64,000 bases of DNA from Palsa-892 sp035556215 (GTDB lineage: Bacteria; Pseudomonadota; Alphaproteobacteria; Rhizobiales; Xanthobacteraceae). Of the stretch, positions 1 to 8,735 are shown in pieces; position 1 is the first letter of the stretch; each line of letters starts with the position of its first letter. Under the pieces are notes generated by a model. The model did not search any database, was not told where the DNA came from, and was given only the letters and a program-made list of their open reading frames with translations. The stretch spans positions 1 to 64,000 of the forward strand of contig DATMFI010000014.1 in NCBI GenBank assembly GCA_035556215.1, read 5' to 3'. The position numbers and the translations under genes are program-made.

Positions 1-145
1 ACCGGCGTCCGTGGCGAAGAGCCATCTTCGCCGGGAACACGCAGCTTGGGCCGCGATGCAAAGGCTGCGAACCTCTGCAAAGCCACCGTTCCTCTCCCGC
101 ATCTCAAGACGCCTCCGGAGACGCCCCTCGTGGGAAAAGACTAAG

Positions 146-165
146 TGAATATAGTCCTATATTCA
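146..165. promoter_or_regulatory. Perfect palindrome, candidate operator
   Basis: Two 9-bp arms, TGAATATAG and CTATATTCA, are exact reverse complements around a 2-bp spacer (TC). The element is AT-rich in GC-rich surroundings and lies about 90 bp beyond the comC stop, in a stretch without a gene. It most likely serves a gene to the left of the window. The regulator is unknown. The rest of bases 1-253 holds only an 8-bp hairpin (13-32) and no gene I can support. Confidence 0.5.
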
Positions 166-197
166 AAAAATGTCAAGCACCGGGCCATATATCCGCC

Positions 198-220
198 ATG
201 CCCGCATTTGTTGCGGGCAT
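198..220 (-). terminator. Hairpin after the suy operon
   Basis: ATGCCCGCA and TGCGGGCAT pair perfectly over 9 bp around a 5-nt loop, 34 bp past the comC stop on the minus strand. No T-run follows on that strand, so it may be a mRNA-stabilising hairpin and not an intrinsic terminator. Confidence 0.35.
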
Positions 221-253
221 AACGGCTTCAATCCTTGGCGAAGCTTTGCGGAA

Positions 254-1240
254 TTACAGCGCCTTGATCTCGGCAATCAGCGCATCGGCGACGGCAATGC
301 CGTCGCGCCTGGCCTTGTCGCGCAATTGAAGCCGCCGCGTGCCGGGCAGCCGCGCGCCCGCCTGCTCCTCGATGGATTGGGCGAGCACCGCGAAATGCGC
401 GAGCGATCCGCCGAAGGCCGCGGGATTGAACACGATCAGGAGTTGCCCGGTGCCGGGCGGCGAGCCTTTGGCATCGAGGAACGACGAAGCATCGGCGGCG
501 TAGTTGGCCCCGGTCAGCCCCGCGCTCAACAGCTCGACCATCAGCGCGAGCGCCGTGCCTTTCGCGTCGCCAAGCGGCAGCATGGTGCCCTGGAGCGCCG
601 CGTTCGGATCGGTCGTCGGCTTGCCGCCGGCATCGAGCGCCCAGCCTTCGGGAATTTTCTCGTTCTTCTGTTTCGCGGCGAGGATATTGCCGCGCGCGAC
701 CTTCGACAGCGACAGATCGACGACGATCGGCGGCTTGCCCGGCAGCGGGCAGGCAAAAGCGATCGGGTTGGTGCCGAACACCGCTTTCGAGCCGCCCCAC
801 GGCGCGATCGCGCCCGGCGTATTGGCGAACAGCAGCGCCATCAAGCCCTGTTCCGCGAGCTTCTCGACCGGCAGGCCCGCCGCGCCGCAGTGATGCGAGC
901 GATGGATGCCGGCGGACGCGATGCCGTTCTTCCTCGCCGCGCCCGGCAATTCACCGAGCGCAAGATCAATCGCCGGGTAAGCGAAACCGTGCGCGGCGTC
1001 AATCACGGCGACGCCCGGCCTGTTCCACTTGAGCGAAGGCCTGGCGTTGCCGTCGATCTTGCCCGCTTTGACCTGTGCCGCGTAAGTCGGCACCCGCGAC
1101 AGGCCGTGGCCCTTGAGGCCGTCGGCTTCGGCGGCGACAAGCGCCCGCGCGACGCTTTGCGCATTCCCGGCGGAAGCGCCCGAACGCGTCAGCGCAGCCG
1201 TTACAAGTTCCTGGGCTTCGGATAGCGAGAGCGTCGGCAT
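254..1240 (-). CDS. comC: Ldh-family NAD(P)-dependent dehydrogenase, probable (R)-sulfolactate dehydrogenase ComC
   Basis: This 328-residue protein belongs to the malate/L-lactate/sulfolactate dehydrogenase family, whose fold is not the usual Rossmann fold. Family landmarks are the GLKGHGLSRVPTYAAQVKAG segment near residues 42-61, the IHRSHHCGAAG segment with its paired His near 112-122, and FGTNPIAFACP near 155-165. ComC enzymes interconvert (R)-3-sulfolactate and 3-sulfopyruvate. The gene is the last of a four-gene minus-strand unit, 15 bp after slcC. Beside SlcC it would complete racemisation of (S)- to (R)-sulfolactate, the SuyAB substrate. The family call is secure. The exact substrate rests on context, since malate and ureidoglycolate enzymes share the fold. 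Confidence 0.8.
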   Translation of the reverse strand: MPTLSLSEAQELVTAALTRSGASAGNAQSVARALVAAEADGLKGHGLSRVPTYAAQVKAGKIDGNARPSLKWNRPGVAVIDAAHGFAYPAIDLALGELPGAARKNGIASAGIHRSHHCGAAGLPVEKLAEQGLMALLFANTPGAIAPWGGSKAVFGTNPIAFACPLPGKPPIVVDLSLSKVARGNILAAKQKNEKIPEGWALDAGGKPTTDPNAALQGTMLPLGDAKGTALALMVELLSAGLTGANYAADASSFLDAKGSPPGTGQLLIVFNPAAFGGSLAHFAVLAQSIEEQAGARLPGTRRLQLRDKARRDGIAVADALIAEIKAL

Positions 1241-1255
1241 GGCTGTCTTCCGCGG

Positions 1256-2194
1256 TTACTTCTTGAAGTGATCGCGGATCTTTTCTGCGACCATGAACGA
1301 AACGCGCTGGTTCGCCTCCGCCGTGCCCGCGCCGACATGCGGCGTCAGGATCAGGTTCGGGCAATCGGCAAAAACTTTCGCGCCTTCCTTCGAGAGCGGC
1401 TCCTCGGTGAAGACATCGAAAGCCGCGCCGCCAAGCTGACCGGAGCGCAGCGCTTCGGCGGTCGCCGCTTCATTGGCGACGCCGCCGCGCGCGGCATTCA
1501 CGAGAATCGCGCCGCGCTTCATTTTCGCCAAAGCCGCGCGGTCGATCAGGTCTTTCGTTTCCGCGGTGAGCGGCACGTGCAGCGAGACGACATCGCTCGT
1601 CGCAAGCAGCGTGTCGAGATCGAGCGACGGCACCTTTCCCCACGGCTGCGACCACGCCGGATCGCCCGCCTTGAGGTGCGGATCGTAACCGACGACTTCC
1701 ATGCCGATCCCGGCCGCCGTGGCGGCCAGCATGCGGCCGATCGCGCCGAAGCCGACAATGCCGAGACGCTTGCCGGCGACTTCCCGGCCCTGCCAGCGGG
1801 CGCGCGGAAAATCGCCCGCCAGCACTTCGGGCGTTGCGAAAAACGCGCGGCGCAGCAGCGCGTAGGTCGCGCCGATGACATATTCGACGACCGACTGCGC
1901 ATTGGCGCCGGTCGCGGGATAAACCGCGATGCCGCGCGCCTTGCAGGCCGCCATGTCGATATTGTCGAGGCCGACGCCGAGGCGGCCGATGGCGGCGAGA
2001 TTTTTCGCGTGCCGGAGAACTTCCGCGTTCACCTGCGTGTTGTTGCGCACGATCAGCGCCGGCACATCCGCGACGGCCTTGCAAAGATCGGCGTGGCGCA
2101 GAAACAGCTTGGGTTCGTAGATGATGTTAAAACCGGCGAGGACGTCCTTGAAGACGTCCTCGTCGATCGTTTCGGTAATGAGAAGATCTGTCAT
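1256..2194 (-). CDS. slcC: D-isomer-specific 2-hydroxyacid dehydrogenase, probable (S)-sulfolactate dehydrogenase SlcC
   Basis: This 312-residue cytosolic NAD-dependent dehydrogenase has the family's dinucleotide loop (LGIVGFGAIGRM, near residue 143) and the catalytic Arg, Glu and His in the segments NAARGGVANE, DVFTEEPL and TPHVGAG. The N-terminal half, with ALIVRNNTQV and GVGLDNID, matches my recollection of SlcC from sulfolactate degraders. SlcC oxidises (S)-3-sulfolactate to 3-sulfopyruvate. It lies between suyB (12 bp) and comC (15 bp), which is the expected company. A phosphoglycerate-dehydrogenase-like role is the main alternative, less likely in this operon. Confidence 0.82.
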   Translation of the reverse strand: MTDLLITETIDEDVFKDVLAGFNIIYEPKLFLRHADLCKAVADVPALIVRNNTQVNAEVLRHAKNLAAIGRLGVGLDNIDMAACKARGIAVYPATGANAQSVVEYVIGATYALLRRAFFATPEVLAGDFPRARWQGREVAGKRLGIVGFGAIGRMLAATAAGIGMEVVGYDPHLKAGDPAWSQPWGKVPSLDLDTLLATSDVVSLHVPLTAETKDLIDRAALAKMKRGAILVNAARGGVANEAATAEALRSGQLGGAAFDVFTEEPLSKEGAKVFADCPNLILTPHVGAGTAEANQRVSFMVAEKIRDHFKK

Positions 2195-2206
2195 GATGCG
2201 CGCAAA

Positions 2207-3394
2207 TTACGCGCTTCGATACAGCTTTGTCAGCACGAATTCGCGGTGACCGAGCGCTTCCGATGCGGTGAGACGGCCGTTGGCGGTGCGCATGATCATC
2301 TCGATCAGGGCGTCGCCCGCTTCCGGGATGGTCTGATCGCGGCGCAGGATGCCCGATACATCGAGATCGATGTGCTCCGACATCGTCCGCACCGTGCGCG
2401 GATTGCCGCTGATCTTGATGACCGGCACGATCGGGTTGCCGATGATGTTGCCCTGCCCGGTCGGGAAGGTGTGGATGACGTAGCCGCCCGCCGCCATCAG
2501 CGTGACGCATTCGGCCGCGGCCGACGACGTATCCATGTAATAAAGACCGGGGCCCCTGGCCGGCGTTTCGGCCGGTCCGAGCACATCGATGTATTTGCAG
2601 GTGCGGCCGATCTTCTCGAGATTGCCGAGCGCCTTTTCCTCGATGGTCGAAAGACCGCCGGCGATATTGCCCTTGGTCGGCTGCGAGTCCGAGAGGTCGT
2701 TGGTCTTGTGGGCCTGAATGACGTCGTCCTCGTAAGCCTGCCAGGTTTTCATCCACTTCTCGCCGATCTCGGGCGAGATGGCGCGCGCCTTGGCAAGATG
2801 CTCGGCGCCGGTGATCTCGGAGGTTTCGCCGAACACGCCGTGAATGCCTTTCGGGATCAGCTTGTCGTACATGTTGCCGACGGTGGGACAGGACGCGAGG
2901 CCGGTGGTGGTGTCGCTCTCGCCGCACTTGGTGGAAACCCACAAATCGGAGATGTCGCACTCCTCGCGCTTCAGCTCGGAGGCCCACTGCACGTATTCCT
3001 TCGCGACGCGCGAGGCGCGGGCGATGGTGTCGATGTCGCCGTGCAATTCGATGCCGAAGCCGACGACGGGCTTGCCCGTTTTCTTGATGCCTTCGACGAC
3101 GCGATTGGTCCACTGCTCCTCGATGCCGATGACGACGACCGCCGCGACGTTCGGGTTCGAGCCGGTGCCGATCAGCGTGCGGAAGTGCAATTCGAGATCT
3201 TCACCGAACTGCAAGCGCCCGTAAGCGTGCGGAATGGCGAGCGTGCCCTTGATGTTGTTGGCGACCGCTTCGCAGGCCGCGTTCGAGAGATCGTCGAGCG
3301 GGAGGATGACGACGTGGTTGCGCACGCCGACACGGCCGTTTTCGCGGCGCCAGCCCTGAAACTTCATGTTCGACTTACCGTTGGCCTGGGCCAT
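2207..3394 (-). CDS. suyB: (R)-sulfolactate sulfo-lyase large subunit SuyB (UxaA/altronate dehydratase family)
   Basis: The large catalytic subunit of the sulfo-lyase that splits (R)-3-sulfolactate into pyruvate and bisulfite. The protein is of the UxaA family but lacks the N-terminal SAF domain of full-length altronate dehydratase; that domain is the separate gene next door. The N-terminal FQGWRRENGRVGVRNHVVIL segment and the conserved TKCGESDTTTG segment, with a Cys expected to bind metal, are visible. The ATG at 3394 is chosen because GGTGG lies 6 nt upstream and it starts 2 nt after suyA stops. A GTG at 3403 and an ATG at 3367 are other possible starts. Confidence 0.83.
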   Translation of the reverse strand: MAQANGKSNMKFQGWRRENGRVGVRNHVVILPLDDLSNAACEAVANNIKGTLAIPHAYGRLQFGEDLELHFRTLIGTGSNPNVAAVVVIGIEEQWTNRVVEGIKKTGKPVVGFGIELHGDIDTIARASRVAKEYVQWASELKREECDISDLWVSTKCGESDTTTGLASCPTVGNMYDKLIPKGIHGVFGETSEITGAEHLAKARAISPEIGEKWMKTWQAYEDDVIQAHKTNDLSDSQPTKGNIAGGLSTIEEKALGNLEKIGRTCKYIDVLGPAETPARGPGLYYMDTSSAAAECVTLMAAGGYVIHTFPTGQGNIIGNPIVPVIKISGNPRTVRTMSEHIDLDVSGILRRDQTIPEAGDALIEMIMRTANGRLTASEALGHREFVLTKLYRSA

Positions 3395-3396
3395 GA

Positions 3397-3684
3397 TTAC
3401 CACCGCTTGGTCTTGAGGTTGTGAACGTGGACGTGTTCGCCTTGGGCGATATCGGCGACGGCTTTGCCGATGTCCTGGCCGTATTTGATGACCGTGTCGC
3501 CTTTCTTGATGTCGGTGAGCGCGATCTTGTGGCCGATCGGAACATCCATTTTCGATTTCAGGTTGAAGGAAGAATTATCGGCGGTCACGACGCACAGCAT
3601 ATCGGTGCCTGCCTTCAGGCCTTCGATTGCCACGACACCGACGGTGTCTTTTTTCTCGTGAACCAGCAGATGCGGAATTGCCAT
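3397..3684 (-). CDS. suyA: (R)-sulfolactate sulfo-lyase small subunit SuyA (SAF domain)
   Basis: A 95-residue SAF-domain protein, the size expected of SuyA and of the N-terminal domain of altronate dehydratase. The start MAIPHLLVHEKKD is chosen because GGGG lies about 6 nt upstream; the frame stays open further upstream but that would add 22 residues not seen in the family. It is the first gene of the suyA-suyB-slcC-comC unit and is divergent from the GntR gene at 3765. The small and large subunits are translated nearly back to back, as expected for a stoichiometric complex. Confidence 0.82.
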   Translation of the reverse strand: MAIPHLLVHEKKDTVGVVAIEGLKAGTDMLCVVTADNSSFNLKSKMDVPIGHKIALTDIKKGDTVIKYGQDIGKAVADIAQGEHVHVHNLKTKRW

Positions 3685-3720
3685 CGCACGCCCCTTTGTC
3701 TTGCCAGAGCCCAATTCTTC

Positions 3721-3733
3721 TATAAGATATAAG
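3721..3733. promoter_or_regulatory. TATAAG direct repeat in the divergent suyA/GntR promoter region
   Basis: TATAAG occurs twice, separated by a single A, within the 80-bp AT-rich region between suyA and the GntR gene. It sits where an operator or a -10 element for the divergent pair would be. No test of function is possible from sequence alone. Confidence 0.3.
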
Positions 3734-3764
3734 TCAGAGTCAATGAGCAACTCGCGGCTTTAGG

Positions 3765-4496
3765 ATGGCGCCGATGGAGACCCGCAATCCGCTTGGCTTT
3801 CGCCCGCTGTACCGGCAGGCGCGCGACGTGCTGGTCGGCCGCATCAACGACGGCACCTGGCAGGCGGGCCAGGCGATTCCGAGCGAAATGGAAATTGCCG
3901 CCGATCTCGGCATCTCTCCGGGCACCGCGCGCAAGGCGCTCGACGAGATGGAGTCGGAAAATCTCGTCGTCCGCCATCAGGGGCGCGGCACATTCGTCGC
4001 GCGTCACGACGACGCGCGCATCATCTTCCAGTTCTTCAAGCTGACGCCCGATAGCGGCGAGCGCGAATTTCCGACGAGCAAAATTCTGCGCATCGATGTC
4101 GGCAACGCCAGCGCGGAAGCCGCGAAGGTGCTCAAATTGCGCAGCGGCGCGCGCGTTTTGCAGATCGAGCGCATCCGCTCGCTGTCCGGCAAGACGGTGA
4201 TCGCCGAGACGATCACGCTCCCCTACGCGCTGTTTAACGGCGCCGAGAAGCTCGAGCTGCCAAACAATCTATACGAGCTTTATCGCTCGCGTTTTGGCGT
4301 TACGATCGCGCGCTCGACCGAGAAGCTGAAAGCGGTCGCCGCCAAGCGCCGCGAGGAAAAGCATCTTGGCGTCAAAGCCGGCGCGCCGCTCCTGTCGATC
4401 GACCGCACGGCCTTTTCGCTCGACGGCAAGCCGACCGAATGGCGCGTCTCGGTCTGCCGGACCGACATCGTTCATTATCTGTCCGACCTGAAATGA
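3765..4496 (+). CDS. GntR/HutC-family transcriptional regulator
   Basis: The 243-residue protein has an N-terminal winged helix-turn-helix of GntR type (residues about 10-75, including the IPSEMEIAADLGISPGTARK segment) and a C-terminal UTRA ligand-binding domain (about 90-240). HutC-type regulators usually repress the adjacent catabolic operon until a pathway metabolite binds UTRA. Divergence from suyAB and position just before the importer make it the likely local regulator of sulfolactate or related sulfonate use. The ligand is unknown. Confidence 0.85.
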   Translation: MAPMETRNPLGFRPLYRQARDVLVGRINDGTWQAGQAIPSEMEIAADLGISPGTARKALDEMESENLVVRHQGRGTFVARHDDARIIFQFFKLTPDSGEREFPTSKILRIDVGNASAEAAKVLKLRSGARVLQIERIRSLSGKTVIAETITLPYALFNGAEKLELPNNLYELYRSRFGVTIARSTEKLKAVAAKRREEKHLGVKAGAPLLSIDRTAFSLDGKPTEWRVSVCRTDIVHYLSDLK

Positions 4497-4618
4497 AAGG
4501 AGCCTGAAAGCGCATTTGAGGAAACGCCGCCCCGCAGAAAAAACAGTTGCCATCATCGCAAATAGCAGATGATATGTGGGGAATAATATAAACTACAAAA
4601 AACACATGGAGTTATGAG

Positions 4619-5638
4619 ATGACCCGTAAATCTCGACCGAAATGGGCACTATCGCTATTTGCGGCAGCGGCCGTTCTCGCCTGCTCCGCGCCCTACGCCA
4701 GCGCCGAAACCCGCATCGTGCGGGTCGCCAAGCAGTTCGGCATTTCCTACCTGCCGCTGTCGGTGATGGAGGAAAAAGGCCTGATCGAATCCGAGGGCAA
4801 AAAGCTCGGCCTCGATCTCAAAACCGAATGGCTGCGCTTCACGGGCGGGCCCCCCATGAACGAAGCCATCGTCTCGGGCAATCTTGATTTCGCTTCGGGC
4901 GGCGTCGGCCCGCTGGTGACGGCATGGGCCCGCACCCAGAAGAACATCAAGATCAAGGGTATCGCCGCGATCAACGCGATGCCGCTGTTCCTCAACACCA
5001 TCAAGCCCGAGATCAAGACGATCAAGGACTTCACCGAAAAGGACCGCATCGCGCTGCCGGCGGTGAAGGTGTCGATCCAGGCGGTCGTGTTGCAGATGGA
5101 AGCCGAAAAAGTTTTCGGCAAAGGCCAGGAGCACAAGCTCGATCCGTGGACCGTCTCGCTCAGCCACCCCGACGGTTTGGCGCAGATGATGAGCGGCAAG
5201 TCCGAGATCACCGCGCATCTGACTTCGGCGCCCTATCAGTATGAAGAACTGAAGGACAAGCGCGTGCACAAGGTGCTCGACAGCTACGAAGTGCTCGGCG
5301 GGCCGCACACCTTCAACTCGGTGTGGGCGACGGCGAAGCTCTACGAAGGCGAGCCGAAGGTCGTGCAGGCGTTCCTCGCGGCGCTCGAGGAAGCGATGAA
5401 ATACATCAAGGCCGATCCCGACGGCGCCGCGAAGCTGTGGGTGAAAAACAACAACTCGAAGCTTCCGGTCGAGGAAGCCGCGCGCATCATCAAGCTGCCG
5501 GAGAACGAGTGGACGATGACGCCGAAGAAGACGATGGCCTTTGCCGATTACATGTCGCGCGTCGGCATGATCCCGGTGAAGCCGGAGAGCTGGAAAGATC
5601 TTTACGTCAAGAACATCCACAACCTGCCCGGAAGCTGA
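4619..5638 (+). CDS. NitT/TauT-type ABC substrate-binding protein
   Basis: A 339-residue periplasmic protein with a typical signal peptide (basic MTRKSRPKW, hydrophobic core, cleavage expected after ASAE near residue 30). The mature part is a TauA/SsuA-like binding protein. GGAG lies 7 nt before the ATG. ATPase and permease genes follow directly, so it should deliver an anionic substrate, by context an organosulfonate, to that importer. A close paralogue, about two-thirds identical by eye, is at 13704. The 122 bp before it contain a weak -35-like TTGCCA at 4547. Confidence 0.88.
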   Translation: MTRKSRPKWALSLFAAAAVLACSAPYASAETRIVRVAKQFGISYLPLSVMEEKGLIESEGKKLGLDLKTEWLRFTGGPPMNEAIVSGNLDFASGGVGPLVTAWARTQKNIKIKGIAAINAMPLFLNTIKPEIKTIKDFTEKDRIALPAVKVSIQAVVLQMEAEKVFGKGQEHKLDPWTVSLSHPDGLAQMMSGKSEITAHLTSAPYQYEELKDKRVHKVLDSYEVLGGPHTFNSVWATAKLYEGEPKVVQAFLAALEEAMKYIKADPDGAAKLWVKNNNSKLPVEEAARIIKLPENEWTMTPKKTMAFADYMSRVGMIPVKPESWKDLYVKNIHNLPGS

Positions 5639-5640
5639 TC

Positions 5641-6483
5641 GTGAACGCGACCGTACGAGCCACGGCACCGCAGACGCCGCCTAGCGCGGCGTCTGCCCTG
5701 CTGGATGTCAGCGGCGTCACGCTGCAATACAAGACTCCGCGCCATCTGGTGACGGCGACCTACCGGGTGAGCTTCAACGTTCACCAGGGCGACCGTTACG
5801 TCATCCTCGGCCCGTCGGGCTGCGGCAAATCCACCATGCTGAAGGCGGTCGGCGGCTTCATGTCGCCGGTCGAGGGTTCGATCTCGATCCGCGGCCGCAA
5901 GGTCGACGGCCCGGGGCCGGACCGGATGATGGTCTTCCAGGAATTCGAGCAGTTGATGCCCTGGAAGACCGTATTCGGCAACGTGCTGTTTCCGATGAAG
6001 GCGACGAAGAAATTCCCGCGCGGCGAAGCCGAGGCGCGCGCGAATTCCGTGATCGAAAAGGTCGGGCTGTCGAAGTTCAAGGACATCTATCCGCACATGC
6101 TGTCGGGCGGCATGAAGATGCGTGTCGCGATCGCGCGCGCGATGGCGCTCGAGCCGGATATTCTCCTGATGGACGAGCCGTTCGCGGCGCTCGATGCCCT
6201 CACCCGCCGCTCGATGCAGCAGGAACTCCTGTCGCTTTGGGATCAGTTGCGCTTCACGGTGATGTTCGTGACGCACTCGATCGAGGAAGCGGTGCTGGTC
6301 GGCTCGCGCGTCCTTGTGCTTTCGCCGCATCCGGGCCGCGTGCGCGCCGAGCTCGACGCCAGTCAGCTCGATTACGACGCGGTCGACAAGCCCGAATTCG
6401 GCGCGATGACCAAGCGCATCCATGACCTGTTGTTCGCCGAGCCGCAGGCGGCGGCTGCGAAAAAAGCGAGTGTATCGACATGA
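5641..6483 (+). CDS. ABC transporter ATP-binding protein (NitT/TauT type)
   Basis: The 280-residue nucleotide-binding subunit has Walker A (GPSGCGKST), signature LSGGMKMR and Walker B (ILLMDEPFAALD). A GTG at 5641, 2 nt after the stop of the binding-protein gene, is taken as start because the conserved domain begins soon after (LLDVSGVTLQY). The last codons overlap the permease start (ATGA). It powers the importer formed with 4619 and 6480. Confidence 0.88.
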   Translation: MNATVRATAPQTPPSAASALLDVSGVTLQYKTPRHLVTATYRVSFNVHQGDRYVILGPSGCGKSTMLKAVGGFMSPVEGSISIRGRKVDGPGPDRMMVFQEFEQLMPWKTVFGNVLFPMKATKKFPRGEAEARANSVIEKVGLSKFKDIYPHMLSGGMKMRVAIARAMALEPDILLMDEPFAALDALTRRSMQQELLSLWDQLRFTVMFVTHSIEEAVLVGSRVLVLSPHPGRVRAELDASQLDYDAVDKPEFGAMTKRIHDLLFAEPQAAAAKKASVST

Positions 6484-7346
6484 GCAATCTCCTCGCCCGC
6501 CCCGAAATCGAGATCGAACTGACCGAGGCCGGCACCATCGGCGATGTCGAGCGGCCGCTTTCGCTGATCGAGCGTATCGTCACCAACGAGACGTTTCAGC
6601 GCTTCGCGATTCTCGTCACGCTCCTGGTGATCTGGGAAGTCTATGCGCGCTGGCTCAACAACTCGCTGCTGTTCCCGACCTTCACCGAAACGATCACGAC
6701 GTTCTGGCACGACATCCGGAACGGCACGCTGGTCAACCGCACGATAACTTCGCTGCGAACGCTGGCGATCGGCTACACGCTCGGGCTGCTGATCGCCGGC
6801 GTGTTCACGACCTTCGCGGTCGCGAGCGGCATCGGCACACGCATCCTCTCCACGCTGACGGCGATGTTCAATCCGCTGCCCGCCATCGCGCTCCTGCCGC
6901 TGGCGCTCATCTGGTTCGGCCTCGGCACGCCGTCAATCGTCTTCGTCATCATCCATTCGGTGCTGTGGGCGGTCGCGCTCAATACGCTGAGCGGCTTTCG
7001 CAGCGTGCCGGAGACGCTGCGCATGGGCGGGCGCAACGTGGGCCTCAAGGGCGCGCGTTACGTTGGCCTCATCCTGATCCCAGCGGCCTTCCCGTCGATT
7101 CTCGCCGGCCTCAAGATCGGCTGGGCCTTCGCCTGGCGCACGCTGGTCGCGGCCGAACTCGTGTTCGGCGTCTCGGCGCGTTCGGGCGGCATCGGCTGGT
7201 ACATCTTCGAGGCGCGGAACGAACTCGACACCGCGACGGTGTTCGCGGGCCTTCTCACCGTCATCCTGATCGGCCTTCTGGTCGAATCGGTGATCTTCCG
7301 GGCGATCGAGGCGCGCACCGTGAACCTGTGGGGCATGCAGCAATGA
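6480..7346 (+). CDS. ABC transporter permease (NitT/TauT type)
   Basis: A 288-residue inner-membrane protein with several hydrophobic segments and the binding-protein-dependent transport signature region (LRMGGRNVGLKGARYVGLIL, near residue 180) that contacts the ATPase. It overlaps the ATPase upstream and the iron-sulfur subunit downstream, each by ATGA. That tight coupling to a redox enzyme suggests import of that enzyme's substrate. Confidence 0.88.
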   Translation: MSNLLARPEIEIELTEAGTIGDVERPLSLIERIVTNETFQRFAILVTLLVIWEVYARWLNNSLLFPTFTETITTFWHDIRNGTLVNRTITSLRTLAIGYTLGLLIAGVFTTFAVASGIGTRILSTLTAMFNPLPAIALLPLALIWFGLGTPSIVFVIIHSVLWAVALNTLSGFRSVPETLRMGGRNVGLKGARYVGLILIPAAFPSILAGLKIGWAFAWRTLVAAELVFGVSARSGGIGWYIFEARNELDTATVFAGLLTVILIGLLVESVIFRAIEARTVNLWGMQQ

Positions 7347-8071
7347 CACAAGGCGCGCCCGCGCTCGAAATCGAAATCTGGCGCGGCGCAGCGGAAGGCT
7401 CGTTCCAGACCTTCAAGACGCCGCGGCGCGAGCACCAGACGGTGCTCGACGTCGTGACCGAAATCCAGCGCGAGCAGGATCCGACGCTCTCCTATCGCTT
7501 CGCCTGCCGCGTCGGCATCTGCGGCTCGTGCGCGATGGTGGTGAACGGGCGTCCGCGCTGGACCTGCCGCACGCGCGTCAGCGAAGTTCTGGAGAACGGC
7601 AACCATATCCGGCTCGAGCCGCTGCGCAACTTCACCGTGGTGAAGGACCTCACGGTCGAGATGACGGCCTTCTTCGACAAATGGAAGGACGCGCACGGCT
7701 ATTTCGAGCCGGGTGACAAGCCCGCCGGGGATTTCGCTGCCGTGAAGCCCGACAGCAAGAAGCGCCGCGCCGTCGATGAGAGCATCGAATGCATCGGCTG
7801 CGGCGTCTGCTACTCGGCTTGCGACGTCGTGGAGTGGGACAAGGATTATCTCGGCCCGGCCGCGCTCAACCGCGCATGGACGCTGGTGAACGACGTGCGC
7901 GATCAGGGCAACGCCGCGCGCCTCGATGCCGTCGCCAGAAGCGAAGGCTGCCAGGCCTGCCACACCCATATGAACTGCACGCAGTTCTGCCCCAAGGGCA
8001 TCGCGCCGACCTATTCGATCGCCGGCCTGAAGCGCAAAGTATGGTGGCGCGCGTTTTGGGGGACGCCGTGA
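7343..8071 (+). CDS. Succinate dehydrogenase/fumarate reductase-like iron-sulfur subunit
   Basis: The 242-residue protein carries all eleven cluster cysteines: C55, C60, C63, C75 for [2Fe-2S]; C150, C153, C156, C216 for [4Fe-4S]; and C160, C206, C212 for [3Fe-4S]. The spacing is almost the same as in Escherichia coli SdhB. One departure is Asp in place of the usual Pro after C160. It would carry electrons from the flavoprotein (10968) to quinone in the membrane. Placement inside a sulfonate importer operon, with sulfolactate genes across the GntR gene, argues against a housekeeping role. The substrate may be a succinate analogue. Confidence 0.9.
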   Translation: MTQGAPALEIEIWRGAAEGSFQTFKTPRREHQTVLDVVTEIQREQDPTLSYRFACRVGICGSCAMVVNGRPRWTCRTRVSEVLENGNHIRLEPLRNFTVVKDLTVEMTAFFDKWKDAHGYFEPGDKPAGDFAAVKPDSKKRRAVDESIECIGCGVCYSACDVVEWDKDYLGPAALNRAWTLVNDVRDQGNAARLDAVARSEGCQACHTHMNCTQFCPKGIAPTYSIAGLKRKVWWRAFWGTP

Positions 8072-8394
8072 ACCCGAAGCTGTTTGTCGCGCAGCGGCTT
8101 TCGGCCTTCGTGCTTGCGCTCGCGGTCGCGGTGCATCTTGCGACCATCCTCTATGCCGTGCGCGGTGGGCTGACGGCCGGTGAAATCCTCGCGCGCACCC
8201 ACGGCAATCCTGCTTTTGCGCTGTTTTACGCGGCGTTCGTCATCGCCGTCGCCGTCCACGCGCCGATCGGCCTTCGCAACGTGCTGCGCGAATGGACGCC
8301 GTGGCGCGGGCGCTCGCTCGATGCGGCGCTTGCCCTGTTCGCGCTTGCCCTGCTCGCGCTCGGCTTGCGCGCCGTTTACGCGGTCTGTGCGTGA
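8068..8394 (+). CDS. SDH-like membrane anchor subunit 1
   Basis: A 108-residue protein with three hydrophobic segments and the H-x3-G-L-R motif (H64, VHAPIGLRNVLREW) typical of SdhC/SdhD anchors, where the His may ligate heme b. It starts with GTG overlapping the iron-sulfur gene stop (GTGA). With the next gene it should form the quinone-reducing membrane domain. Family assignment rests on size, topology, motif and position. Confidence 0.75.
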   Translation: MNPKLFVAQRLSAFVLALAVAVHLATILYAVRGGLTAGEILARTHGNPAFALFYAAFVIAVAVHAPIGLRNVLREWTPWRGRSLDAALALFALALLALGLRAVYAVCA

Positions 8395-8732
8395 TGCGCG
8401 CCTCGCACACCCAGCGCGGTTTCATCGCCGCGACGCTCCACCGGCTCTCCGGGATCGCGCTTGCGGTTTTCCTGCCGCTGCATTTTCTGGCGCTTGGCAC
8501 CGCGCTTTCCGGCGCAAATGCGCTCGACAGCTTTCTCGCCCTCACGCAGCAGCCCGCCGTCAAATTCGCCGAATGGGGCATCGTCGTTGCGCTCGCGATC
8601 CACATGACGCTGGGCCTCAGGCTGCTCGCCATCGAATTCTTCGCCTTTCGCGAAAAAAGCGCGGCGGTGCTTTCGGCCTGCACCGCGGCGGTGCTCGCCA
8701 TCGGGCTCGTCTTTCTCCTCAACATCGGGTGA
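8394..8732 (+). CDS. SDH-like membrane anchor subunit 2
   Basis: A 112-residue three-helix membrane protein. It has the N-terminal LHRLSG motif (H16) found in SdhC proteins, a second His (H30) in helix 1, and H70 in another H-x3-G-L-R motif. Both anchors therefore share the same motif, as in four-subunit SDH. Its ATG overlaps the stop of anchor 1 by one base. Confidence 0.78.
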   Translation: MRASHTQRGFIAATLHRLSGIALAVFLPLHFLALGTALSGANALDSFLALTQQPAVKFAEWGIVVALAIHMTLGLRLLAIEFFAFREKSAAVLSACTAAVLAIGLVFLLNIG

Positions 8733-8735
8733 GCG

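Noticed and set aside
13..32. Hairpin GGCGAAGA/TCTTCGCC at the left edge as a terminator
   Set aside because: No T-run follows on either strand, and the surrounding gene context lies outside the window.
1268..3424. A 718-codon open frame on the plus strand opposite slcC and suyB
   Set aside because: It is antisense to well-recognised genes, is rich in Arg and low-complexity stretches, and shows no domain. High GC content produces such frames.
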